DNA of 64,000 bases. Source: VBAS01 sp035318985. GTDB lineage: Bacteria > Bacteroidota > Bacteroidia > Chitinophagales > Chitinophagaceae. The notes under the pieces are model-generated. The model made no database searches and was not told the origin of the DNA. It saw only the letters and a program-made list of their open reading frames with translations. Location of the stretch: assembly GCA_035318985.1 (NCBI GenBank), contig DATHDP010000098.1:1-64000 (forward strand), in the 5' to 3' direction. Positions 10,073 through 20,348 of the stretch are shown here, in pieces. Each line of letters opens with the position of its first letter. Position 1 is the first letter of the stretch. The position numbers and the translations under genes were made by a program.

Positions 10073-12124
10073 TTAGGTGGTTGGAATACTGATAATAAAA
10101 GTTGTTCCCTCTCCTTCTTTTGTTTCAACCTTTAATTCACCACCATGTCCTTTTGTGATTATATCATAGCTTAACGATAAACCGAGACCTGTTCCCTGCC
10201 CGGTTGGTTTGGTGGTAAAGAATGGCTGAAATATTTTGTCCAATACTTTTTGAGGAATACCGTTACCGTTGTCTGTTACACTGATCAAAATTTTATCACC
10301 TGCTTTTTTGGTACTCACCGTAACTATTGGCTCGTAGTCATCTCCTTTTTGTTGCTTTTTTTCAGCAACAACATAAAAAGCATTGGTAATTAAATTCAGG
10401 ATCACACGACCGATATCCTGCTGTATCACGTTTATACCTGGAATTGTATTATCGAAATCAGTCTTCACATCAACATTAAACGATTTTTCCTTTGCCCGCA
10501 TACCATGATATGCAAGGCGCAAATATTCATCAGCCAATGCATTGATATCAGTCGGTTCTTTTTTATTACTGCTGCTTCGACTATGCTGTAACATACTCTT
10601 TACAATTGCGTCAGCCCGTTTTCCATGATAGCTTATCTTTTCTTCGTTTTCCTTTATATCATTTGCGATCTCTAATGCCTGTTCCTTATTGTCTGTTGCC
10701 AGTTGTTCCTTCATTTCATCGATCAACTCTGCATTAACTTCAGAAAAATTATTAACGAAATTCAACGGATTTTGAATTTCATGTGCAATACCGGCAGTCA
10801 ATTCGCCCAACGAAGCCATTTTTTCTGATTGGATCAATTGATTTTGCGTGGTCTTCAAAGTAGTCAATGTAGTTTCTAACTCATTTTTCTGTTGCGATAG
10901 AAGAGAATTCGCTTTTTTTCTCTGAATGCTGTTCCGGTATAAAATAATTGCAATGAATAAAAAAATAGCCAGCCCCGTGATAAGTCCCCACATTCTGTAT
11001 TTTACACGTTCGGCTTCTTTTGCTGCTTCTACTTGCTGCTGGCGTTGTTGCTCGTCAAAATCAATGTTTTGAAATTGCTGCGTCTGTTTTGTATTAAAAA
11101 GAGTATCATTTATATTAATGATGAGTGATTGGTACTTAACAGCACTGTCATTATTATTAGCTGTTTTGTAATAATCTGCAATGGCTTTATAAGATCTTTG
11201 CAAAAGTTCAGGAGCATTTAGATCATATGCTACATCAAGTGCATGTTTAATATAAAGGAAAGATGAATCCCGTTGACCAGATTGTTTATACAGATCCGCC
11301 AGCAAAAGATCACCAGCAACTACACCACGGGGATAATAGTTTTGATACGCACTTGCTGCCACAGCCTCCTTATAATATTCGGCAGCTAATTGTTTATTCC
11401 CCTGAGAAGAATAAATTCTTCCCATGTTCAATAAAATACTCCCAAGATATCTTTTGTATCCTACCTGCATTGCCTGGTTGTAAGCTTTTTCCAGGCTGAT
11501 CGTTGCAGAGTCGCGTTTTTTTATGTTTAAGTAAGCCCTGGACAAAGTCATATTAATAATGCTTTGAAGAGGAATATTTCCTGATCGTTCTGCGATTTGC
11601 CTGGCTTCCAGGTATTGGGACAAAGCCTTATCATAATTACTTAAGTTGGTATACAATATCCCCAATGTTTGATGGATAAAACCTAATTCCGAAAGTCGTT
11701 GCACGCCGGGTGATGCGTTGCGATCTACTAAGGCATCTTCGGAATATTCGCCTGTTAACATTCTTTGTTCGCTTTTAGGATCCTCTGCGATCTTAAGAGA
11801 TGATAAAATAGTTTGTAAGGAACGAGGATAATTACCCATATTCAGCAATGCATATGCCTTTTCTCTTAATGCATTTGCTTCATCCAGTTTAAAATCTAAT
11901 TTCTGGCTAATGGCCAATAACTTTTCTGAATAAGTAAAAGCGCTGTCGGGATTTAATTCTGAATAGACCCTTGCGATGTTTCGCAGGCGGATCAATCTTA
12001 TAGTATCATTCTCAGAAATAGCAATTTCATTTTTAAGGCTGTCAAGATATGATTGCTGCGCAACAATAGCGTTCGCAACAAAGAGATAAAGCATGACATT
12101 AATGATCCGGTTTCTCATTTTCAT
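10073..12124 (-). CDS. Membrane-anchored TPR sensor histidine kinase
   Basis: The 683-aa product starts with a signal peptide (about residues 1-22, ending VAQQ). A periplasmic region rich in TPR-like helix pairs follows (about 30-350), then one membrane helix (about 378-398, WGLITGLAIFLFIAIILY), a coiled coil and a kinase core. The phosphoacceptor His is about 448 in HEIQNPLNF. The N-box (NLITNAFYVV), DNGNGIP and the TTKPTGQGTGLGLSLSY lid are intact. The core is nearly identical to those of the giant neighbours, so the genes arose by duplication with replaced sensor parts. It sits 5 bp from each neighbour, inside the same transcription unit. TPR kinases of this layout are common in Bacteroidota; the signal is unknown. 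Confidence 0.9.
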   Translation of the reverse strand: MKMRNRIINVMLYLFVANAIVAQQSYLDSLKNEIAISENDTIRLIRLRNIARVYSELNPDSAFTYSEKLLAISQKLDFKLDEANALREKAYALLNMGNYPRSLQTILSSLKIAEDPKSEQRMLTGEYSEDALVDRNASPGVQRLSELGFIHQTLGILYTNLSNYDKALSQYLEARQIAERSGNIPLQSIINMTLSRAYLNIKKRDSATISLEKAYNQAMQVGYKRYLGSILLNMGRIYSSQGNKQLAAEYYKEAVAASAYQNYYPRGVVAGDLLLADLYKQSGQRDSSFLYIKHALDVAYDLNAPELLQRSYKAIADYYKTANNNDSAVKYQSLIININDTLFNTKQTQQFQNIDFDEQQRQQQVEAAKEAERVKYRMWGLITGLAIFLFIAIILYRNSIQRKKANSLLSQQKNELETTLTTLKTTQNQLIQSEKMASLGELTAGIAHEIQNPLNFVNNFSEVNAELIDEMKEQLATDNKEQALEIANDIKENEEKISYHGKRADAIVKSMLQHSRSSSNKKEPTDINALADEYLRLAYHGMRAKEKSFNVDVKTDFDNTIPGINVIQQDIGRVILNLITNAFYVVAEKKQQKGDDYEPIVTVSTKKAGDKILISVTDNGNGIPQKVLDKIFQPFFTTKPTGQGTGLGLSLSYDIITKGHGGELKVETKEGEGTTFIISIPTT

Positions 12125-12129
12125 AAAAA

Positions 12130-15100
12130 TTATTTCATGGGTAAACTTATTGTGAATGCAGAACCTTCCCCCTCTTTCGTTTCCACTTTTATTTCGCCAT
12201 CATGTCCTTTTGTAACTATATCATAACTTAACGATAGCCCTAACCCTGTTCCCTGTCCTGTTGGCTTGGTGGTAAAAAATGGTTGGAATATTTTATCCAA
12301 TACTTTTTGTGGAATACCATTTCCATTATCAACGACTCTTATTTCAACAACCCCCAAACCACCTAAAGGGGGCTTAACAGCCTTAGTACTGACGGTAACC
12401 ATTGGCTCATAGCCATTGCTAACGGTACGCTTCTTTTCACTTACGGCATAAAAAGAATTATTTATAAGATTAAGTATCACCCGGCCTATTTCCTGCGGAA
12501 CAATATTTATTTTGGTCACTGATGGATCAAGATCGGTTTCGAATTTTGCATTAAAGAATTTATCCTTTGCTCTCAATCCATGATAAGCAAGCCGGAGATA
12601 TTCTTCTGCCAATACATTTATATCTGTTAGCTCTTTTTGGCCGGTGCTTGTCCGGCTATGTTGCAGCATTCCTTTTACAATTGCATCGGCTCTTTTTCCA
12701 TGATGTAAGATCTTCTCCAGGTTTTCTTTTACATCAACTGCAATTAATTTTGCTTCTTCCGCATTTCCTTTTTCCAATTCAGCTTTCATTTCTTCCAGCA
12801 ATTCATTACTCACATCAGAAAAGTTATTTACAAAGTTCAAAGGATTTTGTATCTCATGTGCAATGCCGGCAGTCAGTTCTCCCAACGAAGCCATTTTCTC
12901 TGCCTGCACCAGTTGTTTTTGTGCAGCTTGTAGATCCGTTAATGCATCTTCTGCTCTTTTCTTTTCTTCTTTTAATTTCACCAGGTCAATTCGTGCCTGT
13001 GAAAGATCTTTGAACCGTGAGTAAGCTAAAGAAAAAACCGATGCAGCACGGCTTAATAGCCTCCAGCTTTCATTGGATATTTCTCCCGGCGCTGCAGCAC
13101 CAATATATCCATGTGAGAATTTATAAAGATGATAAGTGCGATCAGGAATTGTTTCACCATAAAAACCACTAAATACAGGAGAATGTTTATAACAATAGCC
13201 GATCCATTCCTTTCGATTAGTCCCTTGCATCACGATAGAGGTTTGATTTTCTTTCGAAGCATAAAATTTTTGCATCTCCCTTCCTACCCATGTATCATTA
13301 AGGTTAAGTTCAAAATGATCAGACACCATTCGCTTTTCAGTTGCTACCGGATCTTTTAATGCATACCAGCATTCTACTTTTTCAGAATTGTCAGGATGAA
13401 TATATATACTGCTTGTTTCTAATTCTTCAACACCCAGCAATCCCATTTCATTTCTCAACACTTGTGCAACATCTTTTAGCTCTTCAGGTTGCTGCATCGC
13501 TAATGCTCTTGCACGAACTCTTTCCAACGCCACTTCTATTCTTGCTTCATGTGCTTTTGTTTCTGCAACAGTCAGATCAAGAAAACGAGTATAGGTAAGA
13601 TCGAATACGCCGGCGAATCTTTCCAATAATTGTATTGATTCCTGTGGTCGTGGTTCATGAGTAGTAAGACCAATTACGCCTTTTGAAAAACAGGCAACGG
13701 TTTGAACTCTTCGATCACTCATTATACCTTCGATAACCGGTATGCCGACTCCTCTTAAAAAAGAAATATATTTATTCAAGTCATCACCGGTAAGATCTAT
13801 TACTACAGATTTTGCTTTTGATTTCCAGGCTGCAATTATTTTACTGATCACTGTTGGTTCATCCACCGGCGCCCTGAAAAGTTTATTTAACTGGTTGCCG
13901 CCCTGGTTAGTTCCCCAAAGATCTACCCAACGTTCATCATCATCAAAAGTTGCGATAAAAATTCTTTCCGCTTCTTCACCCAATCCTTTGAATTGTTGAA
14001 ATAAAACAAATGCAGCAGTTGAAAGGTCTTCACTTTTCTGCATCGCCATTGTACTTGCACGAACTTTTTCCAGAGCCGCTTCGATCCTTGCTTCCCTTGC
14101 TTGTGCTTCTGCTTTTTGAAGATCAAGAAAACGTTTATACGTAAGATTAAACACATTGGCAAAACGTTTCATTACCGTTTTTGCTTCATCAGTAAAAGCA
14201 GTATCGAGAAAAGCAAATAAAGAACCATCCTGGAATACAGCATTAAAGTAGTATTGCTGCTGATCTTTTTTTTCTGTTGTAAAAGTTGCAGAAACCGGTT
14301 GTTGAAAATTTGTTTTTGTTATTGCCTTGTAATAGTTGATAAGATCGTCATTTTGCAAGACATAAGAAAAGTCTTCAAGTTTCAGCCATGCGTCATATGC
14401 GCCTTTCAGTAAAGGATGAATATCCAGTGATTCGTCTCCTGATACCTCAATGGTGTTGCCATGGTCAGATTTTATAGTGATCCATATATCCCCTCTCGGT
14501 TTCTTCTTATCTAATATTACTATCCCACACCTGATCAATCCCAGGTTCAGTTTATCCAATTCTTCAAAAACCGTTGCTACTGCCATTTTTAAATCATCAC
14601 TTTTGTGCATGGCCATCGCTTTTGCCCGAACTCTTTCCAATGCTGCTTCGATCTTTGCTTCTCTTGCCTGTGCTTCGGCTTTTTGTAAATCAAGGAAACG
14701 AGTATAGGCCTGTTCGAATACTTTTCCAAAGCGTTGAAGAATGTCATTATCAGCGGCTGAAAACTTTTTACCAAAATGGTTAATAATAAAAATACTGGTA
14801 TGTTGAGATACATAACAGGATCTGGTATATCCCCCCGGACTTGAAAGGGTTTCGTCTTTCTGTTTAGCATCAAGCTTTGACCAGGGCTCATGTTTAAATA
14901 AAAAAGTAAAAAAATCTTTTTTCTCTTTCTGAGTGTATTCTTCGGTAAAGAATCCGGGAGCACTTTTTATTCTGTTTATAAGATTGGTACAAAATGGATG
15001 TTCATAGAGCGGAATGCGTACTTCTTCTGAAGTTTCAGCCGTACCCCCAGATCCCCAACAGCAGAGTACTGTATCAACGTCTTTATTAATAGCAATAAAT

Positions 15101-18100
15101 GAACCTCCATTAATAGCAATATTCAAATTGAGTAATTCTTTATGCACCGTGTGGATGACCTCTTGTAATTCGGAAGTATTGTGCATGGCCAGGCTTCTGG
15201 AACGTACTCTTTCTAAACCGGCTTCGATCTGTGCGTCTCTTGCCTGCGCTTCTGATCTTAATAGATCATTGAAACGGGTGTAAGTGAGATCAAAAACTTT
15301 TCCGAACCGGGCAAGAATTTCAAGATTGCTTTCTGACAAAAGCTCATTGCTTACCGTTTGCAGCCCACCGAAATTACTAAACGAAAAAGAAGCAACATAT
15401 TTTTCCATTGCCTTAAATGCAGCCTGTCCTTCTTCCGGTATTTTCCTGAATTCGGTTTCATTGAATAAATATTCATCATAGATCTTTTTCTCTTCGCCTT
15501 CAATCACATGAATAAACTTAGGATTTCTTTCTTTGTATCCTTTCATCATGGCATGATGAAAAGGATAATCTTCAAACTTCATGTAATAAGATTCAGGTGG
15601 CTTACCTGTTTCCGGACTTGCTGCCCAAACCATATTCGACAATGCAGGTTCATCAATAATATTAATGATGCACATACTGAGTGTAAAATCAAGTTTGGTC
15701 AGTTCTTTAAAAAGTGTCTCCACCAATTCGGCTATCTCACCAGATGTTTGCATAGCCATAGCTCTTGCCCTCACTCTTTCCAATCCTAATTCTATCTGGG
15801 ATTCTCTTGCCTGTGCTTCTGCTTTTTGCAGATCAAGAAATCTTGTATAGGTCTGTTCGAAAACTGTAGCAAATCTTTTGAATACATCATGAAATTCAGG
15901 ACACGGTTCCAACGTAATAAACAGCAGATTGCCTTGCGAAAAATTAGCCACGTGATGTATTTGTGTTTCGGGCATATCAAAACCAACACTTAGTGCATAT
16001 TCGAAAAAAGCTTTAAAAGCAGGAATTCTTTTAAGATATTCATAATGCTCCTGCATTCTTTTGTCACGCAGTTCTAAAACGAAAAATTCTTCGCCATTTT
16101 GTTTTGATTCAACATAACGGATAAAATTAGCATCTTCGGTCAATGGGATATTTGGAACCCCGTTAATGATACTACCGTCCTGGGTACTCATCCAGGAAGT
16201 AAATTCCTTATCACCTTTTTCCCAAATATTATAACCGCAGCTATAGGCAGGTGCTCCTAATGATTTTACTTGTTGAAATAATAATGCAGCAGCATTTTTT
16301 AATTCATCACTATGCTGCATGGCCATCGTTCTTGCACGGACTCTTTCTAATGCTAATTGAATTTGCGATTCTCTCGCCTGTGCTTCCGCTTTTTGCAGAT
16401 CGAGGAAACGGGTATAAGTTTGGTCAAATACAGCAGCAAATCTTTTGAATATATCGTGGAGTTCAGGTACCTGTTGATAGGTTATGAAAAGCAGGAATCC
16501 TTTCGAAAAATAAGCGCAATGATCTACCTCGTAGGTGGGAAGTGGGCGACCTTCTGCCATAATAGAATTCAATATTTCGCTTACTACAGGAAGGGAGAGC
16601 AGGTACTGGTACATCTCTTCAAGTGCTTTACCACTATTTTCCTCTATGTACAATTCCAAACCTCTATTATCTGCTTCCAGGTAACGTATGAAGAAGGATT
16701 TTTCTTCCAGCGGTGCCCGGAAGGGTGGTTGAATATCTCCCCAGGGACTGCTCACCCATAAGGTAATTGCTTTCTTATCTTCATCCCAAATGCAATAGCC
16801 CGCAGTCCAGCTAGGCGCTCCCAATGACTGAACCTGCTGAAAAAGTAAGCTGGCAGCCTCAGAAAGTTCATCACTTCGTTGCATGGCCATTGTTCTTGCA
16901 CGAACTCTTTCCAATGCCAGTTGTATCTGCGCCTCTCTCGCCTGTGCTTCGGCCTGTTTTAAATCATTAAAACGTATATAGGTTTGATCAAATACAGCTG
17001 CAAATCTTTTTAGCAGCTCAAATGTTTCATCGGATATATTTTTATTGGAAGAAAAGGAAAGCCATCCTTTTGAAAAGAAAACGAGATTGGCGTTCCACTG
17101 GTCTTCAGGGAAATTTACTTTCGTTTCAAAAAAACTATTGCGATGTTCATTATAATCTTTCAATTCCTGTCCTTCAAACTTCAGCTTCAATGATTTTTGT
17201 TTTGCTCTCCATGCAGCAACTCCTTTAGCCATTACATAAGGGTCATCGATCGGAACATTCAGCGTATGTGGCAAATGGTGGCCATGAACAGTTGTAGACA
17301 ACTCAACAAATCCTGTTTCCTCATTAATGATACCGATAGAATTCTGTACAGCCGTCAAACCCAATTCTTTTACTTGTTGAAAAAGTAAATAAGATGTTTC
17401 CGGCAGTTCATCGCTTTTTTGCATGGCCATTGTTCGTGCACGAACTCTTTCAAGGGCCAATTGAATTTGTGATTCTCTTGCCTGCGCTTCCGATTTTTGC
17501 AGATCAAGAAATCTTGTATAGGTCTGTTCAAAAACTTTTGCAAAGCGTTTGAATATATCATGGGATTCGGGTACCTGTTCGTAAGTAATGAATAATAAAA
17601 AACCTTGCGTGAAATATACATGATGCATGATTTGGAATGTAGGCAATGGGTGTCCTGCTTCGATGATCGAATCGAAAATTTCACCCACCACCGGAAGTGT
17701 ACGCATATACTGGTAGTGTGCCACTAACTTTTTACCCCCCATTTCCACTACATGAAAGCTCTTGCCTTCCTCGTGTCCCTTCCGCATTTCAATAAATAGT
17801 TCATCTTCTGTCGTAGGTGCTTTAAAGGGGGGTTGTAAAATCCCTTCACTGCTCATCCACAAAGTGATAGCTTGCTTATCTTCATCCCAGATGCAATAAC
17901 CGGCAGCGAAGGCGGACATACCTAATGATTGCACTTGTTGGAAGAGAATTGTTGCAGCACCTGGTAATTCATCGCTTCGTTGCATCGCCATTGTTCTGGC
18001 ACGTACTCTTTCTAATGCTAGTTGTACTTGTGATTCTCTTGCCTGTGCTTCGGCTTTTTGCAGATCGAGAAAGCGGGTATAAGTTTGTTCAAAAACTTTC

Positions 18101-19785
18101 CCGAATCTTATAAATATATCATGAGCTTCAGGCACTGGCTCATAAGTAACGAAAAGCAGGCTCACTTTTGAACCAAATACAATATACTCGTGTTGCTTCG
18201 TGGGAAATTGAAACCCACTATTCAATATTGCTTTGAACTGTTTTTCCCCAAACTTGCTAAGTTGCCGATAGGTTTCTGCAAGCATTTCTCCTTGCTCACA
18301 ACGAAACAAAAATTCATCTCCCCGTTTCATTGCATCACTCATTTCAATAAAAGACGGATGTTGTGTAGTATCTACAACATAAGGTTCTATAAACCCCCCC
18401 TCTGGACTTGTTACATAATCAGTAAAAGAATTATTGTCTTCACTCCAAACATTAAAACCTGTTGTCCATGTTTTAATTCCGAGATCGCCGACCTGTTTGA
18501 ATAGTAAAGCAGCTACGTTAGTAAGCTCATCACTTTTATGCATGGCCATGGTTCTTGCACGAACTCTTTCTAAAGCAAGTTGTATTTGTGATTCTCTTGC
18601 CTGTTCTTCGGCTTTCTGCAAATCAAGAAACCGTGTATAGGTCTGTTCAAAAACTTTTGCGAAGCGTTTGAAAATATTATGTGCTTCCGTATAAGACTCA
18701 TGTGTGTGAAAAGATAAAAAGCCATTTTTAAAAAATGCAAAATGAAAGATCATCCTTTTAGGAAAAACATACTTTGCTTTTCTAAGATGCTTTATCGTGT
18801 CTCCTATCCCAGGAAGCGTCAATAAATAATCAAAATGCTTTACCAGGTCTTTGCCCTCAACTTCCTCCACTAAAAATTCATCTCCCTTTTTCATTGCCGC
18901 ATCAACCGGCTTGTAAACCGGGCTTTCCGTTAGCGGCATATCAAAAGGAGCCTGCAATCCTCCTTCCGCTGAACTCATCCATACTGTTGCAGTCTTTTCC
19001 ATTTTGTTCCAAATATTGAAACCACAACTTCCGGTTTGAACTCCTAAAGATCTTATCTGCTGAAATAATAAAATGGCGGCATGTTGCAGTTCATCACTTT
19101 TTTGCATAGTCATTGTTCTTGCACGAACTCTTTCCAATGCAGTTTCGATCTTTGCTTCTCTTGCTTGTGTCATTGCCTGTTCTATATCCAGATATCTTTT
19201 GTATGCCAGTTCAAACACTTTCACAAAACGCTTGAATAAATCCAACTCATCTTCACTTAAAGGCATATATGAAGAAATGCCCAACGCAACTGGCCCGAGT
19301 GAATGCCAATAATAGCTGAGGGAATTTGCTTTTTCCAGGAAGCGGTCGATAAAAACATTGGTCGTCTTTTGATAAGCGATCCAGTCTTTTACTTTCTTTC
19401 CTTTGATATGTGTAGTATAAATTTCACCCTTGCCTTTTAGCATTTGTGTCGCAAAGGCTTTTGCTATTTTATGATTCGTGTAAACGGTTTCAGTAATAAA
19501 TGTTTTTTTATGCTTTGCATAATATTCATAATTCATGTAGGCACCCTTACTCTCGTAAAAAATTGCCGTCTGCACATTCCGGATCTCTTTGACACCTAAT
19601 TTTTCCAACTGAAGTGAAATGGTTTTACATACTTCCAGCATATCAGCTGGCTTTTTCATTTTCAAAGCAACAGCCCTCACTTTTTCCAGGCCGGCTTCAA
19701 TTTTTAATTTCCTGGTATTACCCGCAAGCTGCTGTTTCAGTTCAGCATTTCTTTTGATCACTCCTTGTTCCTTGCGGCTATTCAT
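12130..19785 (-). CDS. Giant soluble histidine kinase, 12 GAF-like modules
   Basis: The 2551-aa protein begins with a short coiled coil, then carries 12 tandem modules (about residues 26-2260) and a kinase core (about 2274-2551, phosphoacceptor His about 2310). No membrane segment or signal peptide is visible. Modules 2-7 have unusually uniform linkers (QIQLALERVRARTMAMQ), which suggests recent expansion within this gene. The ATPase domain has an extra KPPLGGLGVV segment between the N-box and the DNGNGIP motif that is absent in the sister kinases. The start codon lies 5 bp after the stop of a kinase remnant (19791-19826), showing that another kinase gene once preceded it directly. The next gene in the operon starts 5 bp downstream. 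Confidence 0.9.
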   Translation of the reverse strand: MNSRKEQGVIKRNAELKQQLAGNTRKLKIEAGLEKVRAVALKMKKPADMLEVCKTISLQLEKLGVKEIRNVQTAIFYESKGAYMNYEYYAKHKKTFITETVYTNHKIAKAFATQMLKGKGEIYTTHIKGKKVKDWIAYQKTTNVFIDRFLEKANSLSYYWHSLGPVALGISSYMPLSEDELDLFKRFVKVFELAYKRYLDIEQAMTQAREAKIETALERVRARTMTMQKSDELQHAAILLFQQIRSLGVQTGSCGFNIWNKMEKTATVWMSSAEGGLQAPFDMPLTESPVYKPVDAAMKKGDEFLVEEVEGKDLVKHFDYLLTLPGIGDTIKHLRKAKYVFPKRMIFHFAFFKNGFLSFHTHESYTEAHNIFKRFAKVFEQTYTRFLDLQKAEEQARESQIQLALERVRARTMAMHKSDELTNVAALLFKQVGDLGIKTWTTGFNVWSEDNNSFTDYVTSPEGGFIEPYVVDTTQHPSFIEMSDAMKRGDEFLFRCEQGEMLAETYRQLSKFGEKQFKAILNSGFQFPTKQHEYIVFGSKVSLLFVTYEPVPEAHDIFIRFGKVFEQTYTRFLDLQKAEAQARESQVQLALERVRARTMAMQRSDELPGAATILFQQVQSLGMSAFAAGYCIWDEDKQAITLWMSSEGILQPPFKAPTTEDELFIEMRKGHEEGKSFHVVEMGGKKLVAHYQYMRTLPVVGEIFDSIIEAGHPLPTFQIMHHVYFTQGFLLFITYEQVPESHDIFKRFAKVFEQTYTRFLDLQKSEAQARESQIQLALERVRARTMAMQKSDELPETSYLLFQQVKELGLTAVQNSIGIINEETGFVELSTTVHGHHLPHTLNVPIDDPYVMAKGVAAWRAKQKSLKLKFEGQELKDYNEHRNSFFETKVNFPEDQWNANLVFFSKGWLSFSSNKNISDETFELLKRFAAVFDQTYIRFNDLKQAEAQAREAQIQLALERVRARTMAMQRSDELSEAASLLFQQVQSLGAPSWTAGYCIWDEDKKAITLWVSSPWGDIQPPFRAPLEEKSFFIRYLEADNRGLELYIEENSGKALEEMYQYLLSLPVVSEILNSIMAEGRPLPTYEVDHCAYFSKGFLLFITYQQVPELHDIFKRFAAVFDQTYTRFLDLQKAEAQARESQIQLALERVRARTMAMQHSDELKNAAALLFQQVKSLGAPAYSCGYNIWEKGDKEFTSWMSTQDGSIINGVPNIPLTEDANFIRYVESKQNGEEFFVLELRDKRMQEHYEYLKRIPAFKAFFEYALSVGFDMPETQIHHVANFSQGNLLFITLEPCPEFHDVFKRFATVFEQTYTRFLDLQKAEAQARESQIELGLERVRARAMAMQTSGEIAELVETLFKELTKLDFTLSMCIINIIDEPALSNMVWAASPETGKPPESYYMKFEDYPFHHAMMKGYKERNPKFIHVIEGEEKKIYDEYLFNETEFRKIPEEGQAAFKAMEKYVASFSFSNFGGLQTVSNELLSESNLEILARFGKVFDLTYTRFNDLLRSEAQARDAQIEAGLERVRSRSLAMHNTSELQEVIHTVHKELLNLNIAINGGSFIAINKDVDTVLCCWGSGGTAETSEEVRIPLYEHPFCTNLINRIKSAPGFFTEEYTQKEKKDFFTFLFKHEPWSKLDAKQKDETLSSPGGYTRSCYVSQHTSIFIINHFGKKFSAADNDILQRFGKVFEQAYTRFLDLQKAEAQAREAKIEAALERVRAKAMAMHKSDDLKMAVATVFEELDKLNLGLIRCGIVILDKKKPRGDIWITIKSDHGNTIEVSGDESLDIHPLLKGAYDAWLKLEDFSYVLQNDDLINYYKAITKTNFQQPVSATFTTEKKDQQQYYFNAVFQDGSLFAFLDTAFTDEAKTVMKRFANVFNLTYKRFLDLQKAEAQAREARIEAALEKVRASTMAMQKSEDLSTAAFVLFQQFKGLGEEAERIFIATFDDDERWVDLWGTNQGGNQLNKLFRAPVDEPTVISKIIAAWKSKAKSVVIDLTGDDLNKYISFLRGVGIPVIEGIMSDRRVQTVACFSKGVIGLTTHEPRPQESIQLLERFAGVFDLTYTRFLDLTVAETKAHEARIEVALERVRARALAMQQPEELKDVAQVLRNEMGLLGVEELETSSIYIHPDNSEKVECWYALKDPVATEKRMVSDHFELNLNDTWVGREMQKFYASKENQTSIVMQGTNRKEWIGYCYKHSPVFSGFYGETIPDRTYHLYKFSHGYIGAAAPGEISNESWRLLSRAASVFSLAYSRFKDLSQARIDLVKLKEEKKRAEDALTDLQAAQKQLVQAEKMASLGELTAGIAHEIQNPLNFVNNFSDVSNELLEEMKAELEKGNAEEAKLIAVDVKENLEKILHHGKRADAIVKGMLQHSRTSTGQKELTDINVLAEEYLRLAYHGLRAKDKFFNAKFETDLDPSVTKINIVPQEIGRVILNLINNSFYAVSEKKRTVSNGYEPMVTVSTKAVKPPLGGLGVVEIRVVDNGNGIPQKVLDKIFQPFFTTKPTGQGTGLGLSLSYDIVTKGHDGEIKVETKEGEGSAFTISLPMK
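12350..12374 (-). repeat. In-frame palindromic insertion in kinase ATPase domain
   Basis: On the minus strand the segment reads GCCCCC...GGGGG with a TTTAGGTGG core and encodes KPPLGGLGVV. The three paralogous kinases in this window lack it at the same site, between the strand after the N-box and the DNGNGIP motif. C5/G5-armed elements encoding PPLGGLG-like peptides are known to me as dispersed repeats in Bacteroidota genomes. That identity is recall and not verified here. Confidence 0.55.
13006..19710 (-). repeat. 12 tandem ~560-bp coding modules
   Basis: Twelve in-frame copies of about 186 codons lie in the 2551-aa kinase. Linkers of copies 2-7 are nearly uniform. Several domain cores pair better with a module of the 3239-aa kinase than with their own neighbours. 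Confidence 0.85.
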
Positions 19786-19790
19786 AATTA

Positions 19791-19826
19791 TTATTGACCT
19801 ACTGGTAATTGAATCACAAATTCACT
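19791..19826 (-). pseudogene. 3' remnant of a deleted histidine kinase gene
   Basis: On the minus strand the bases encode SEFVIQLPVGQ and a TAA stop. This matches the C-terminus of the sister kinases (SEFIIQLPV in the 3239-aa protein, SEFIISLQL in the 1635-aa protein). Upstream the reading frame is closed at once (TAA, then unrelated sequence leading into the transposase). The stop lies 5 bp before the start of the 2551-aa kinase, the same spacing seen at the other junctions. It is best read as the tail of a kinase gene whose body was lost, or cut off when the transposase element arrived. Confidence 0.7.
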
Positions 19827-19867
19827 TTTTTATGCCTGCTTTTTAAAGAACCGCAGGCCCGGAATAT

Positions 19868-20329
19868 CTAAATCATCACTTGAAAAATATACTGCTTATC
19901 ATACTCAACTTTAAATTCTTCTAATAATTCCAGGTACTCTTCCGTGAACTTTTGAATTTTATGATGTTCTTCCTGATGCTGAATATACTTATAAACTGCA
20001 TCCACATCCTTTTGGCTGTATGAAAAAACACCATACCCTTCCTGCCATTCAAATCTTGCCGGCGTTAAAGAATGATCATTAATATATTTTGATGATTTGG
20101 CTTTTACAGTTTTCATTAACTCAGAGATTGAAACAACTGGTCTTAATCCTATTAAACAATGCACATGGTCTTCCACCCCGTTCACAATTATGGTCTTGCA
20201 ATTTGTTTCATTGATCAAATTACCGATAACACCTAATAGCTTTGGCCGCCACTCTTTTTTAATTACAGCATTCCTGTATTTTACTGCGAATACAGTTTGC
20301 AAATAAATTTGATGATAGGTGTTGGCCAT
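19868..20329 (-). CDS. IS200/IS605-family Y1 transposase (TnpA/RAYT-like)
   Basis: A 153-aa single-domain HUH enzyme that cuts and joins single-stranded DNA at hairpins. The HUH motif is DHVHCLIGL, and the catalytic Tyr lies in VYKYIQHQEEHH. The start MANTYHQIYLQ was chosen because Bacteroidota members of the family begin there; an ATG 18 bp upstream is possible. No tnpB or accessory gene is present. The gene interrupts the kinase operon in the same orientation, with a kinase remnant on one side and a palindrome cluster on the other. Length and motifs look intact, so it may be active. It could be a stand-alone IS200-type element or a domesticated RAYT; the hairpin cluster favours the second reading only weakly. 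Confidence 0.85.
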   Translation of the reverse strand: MANTYHQIYLQTVFAVKYRNAVIKKEWRPKLLGVIGNLINETNCKTIIVNGVEDHVHCLIGLRPVVSISELMKTVKAKSSKYINDHSLTPARFEWQEGYGVFSYSQKDVDAVYKYIQHQEEHHKIQKFTEEYLELLEEFKVEYDKQYIFQVMI

Positions 20330-20348
20330 CAGTTTGTTTTTATGCATC

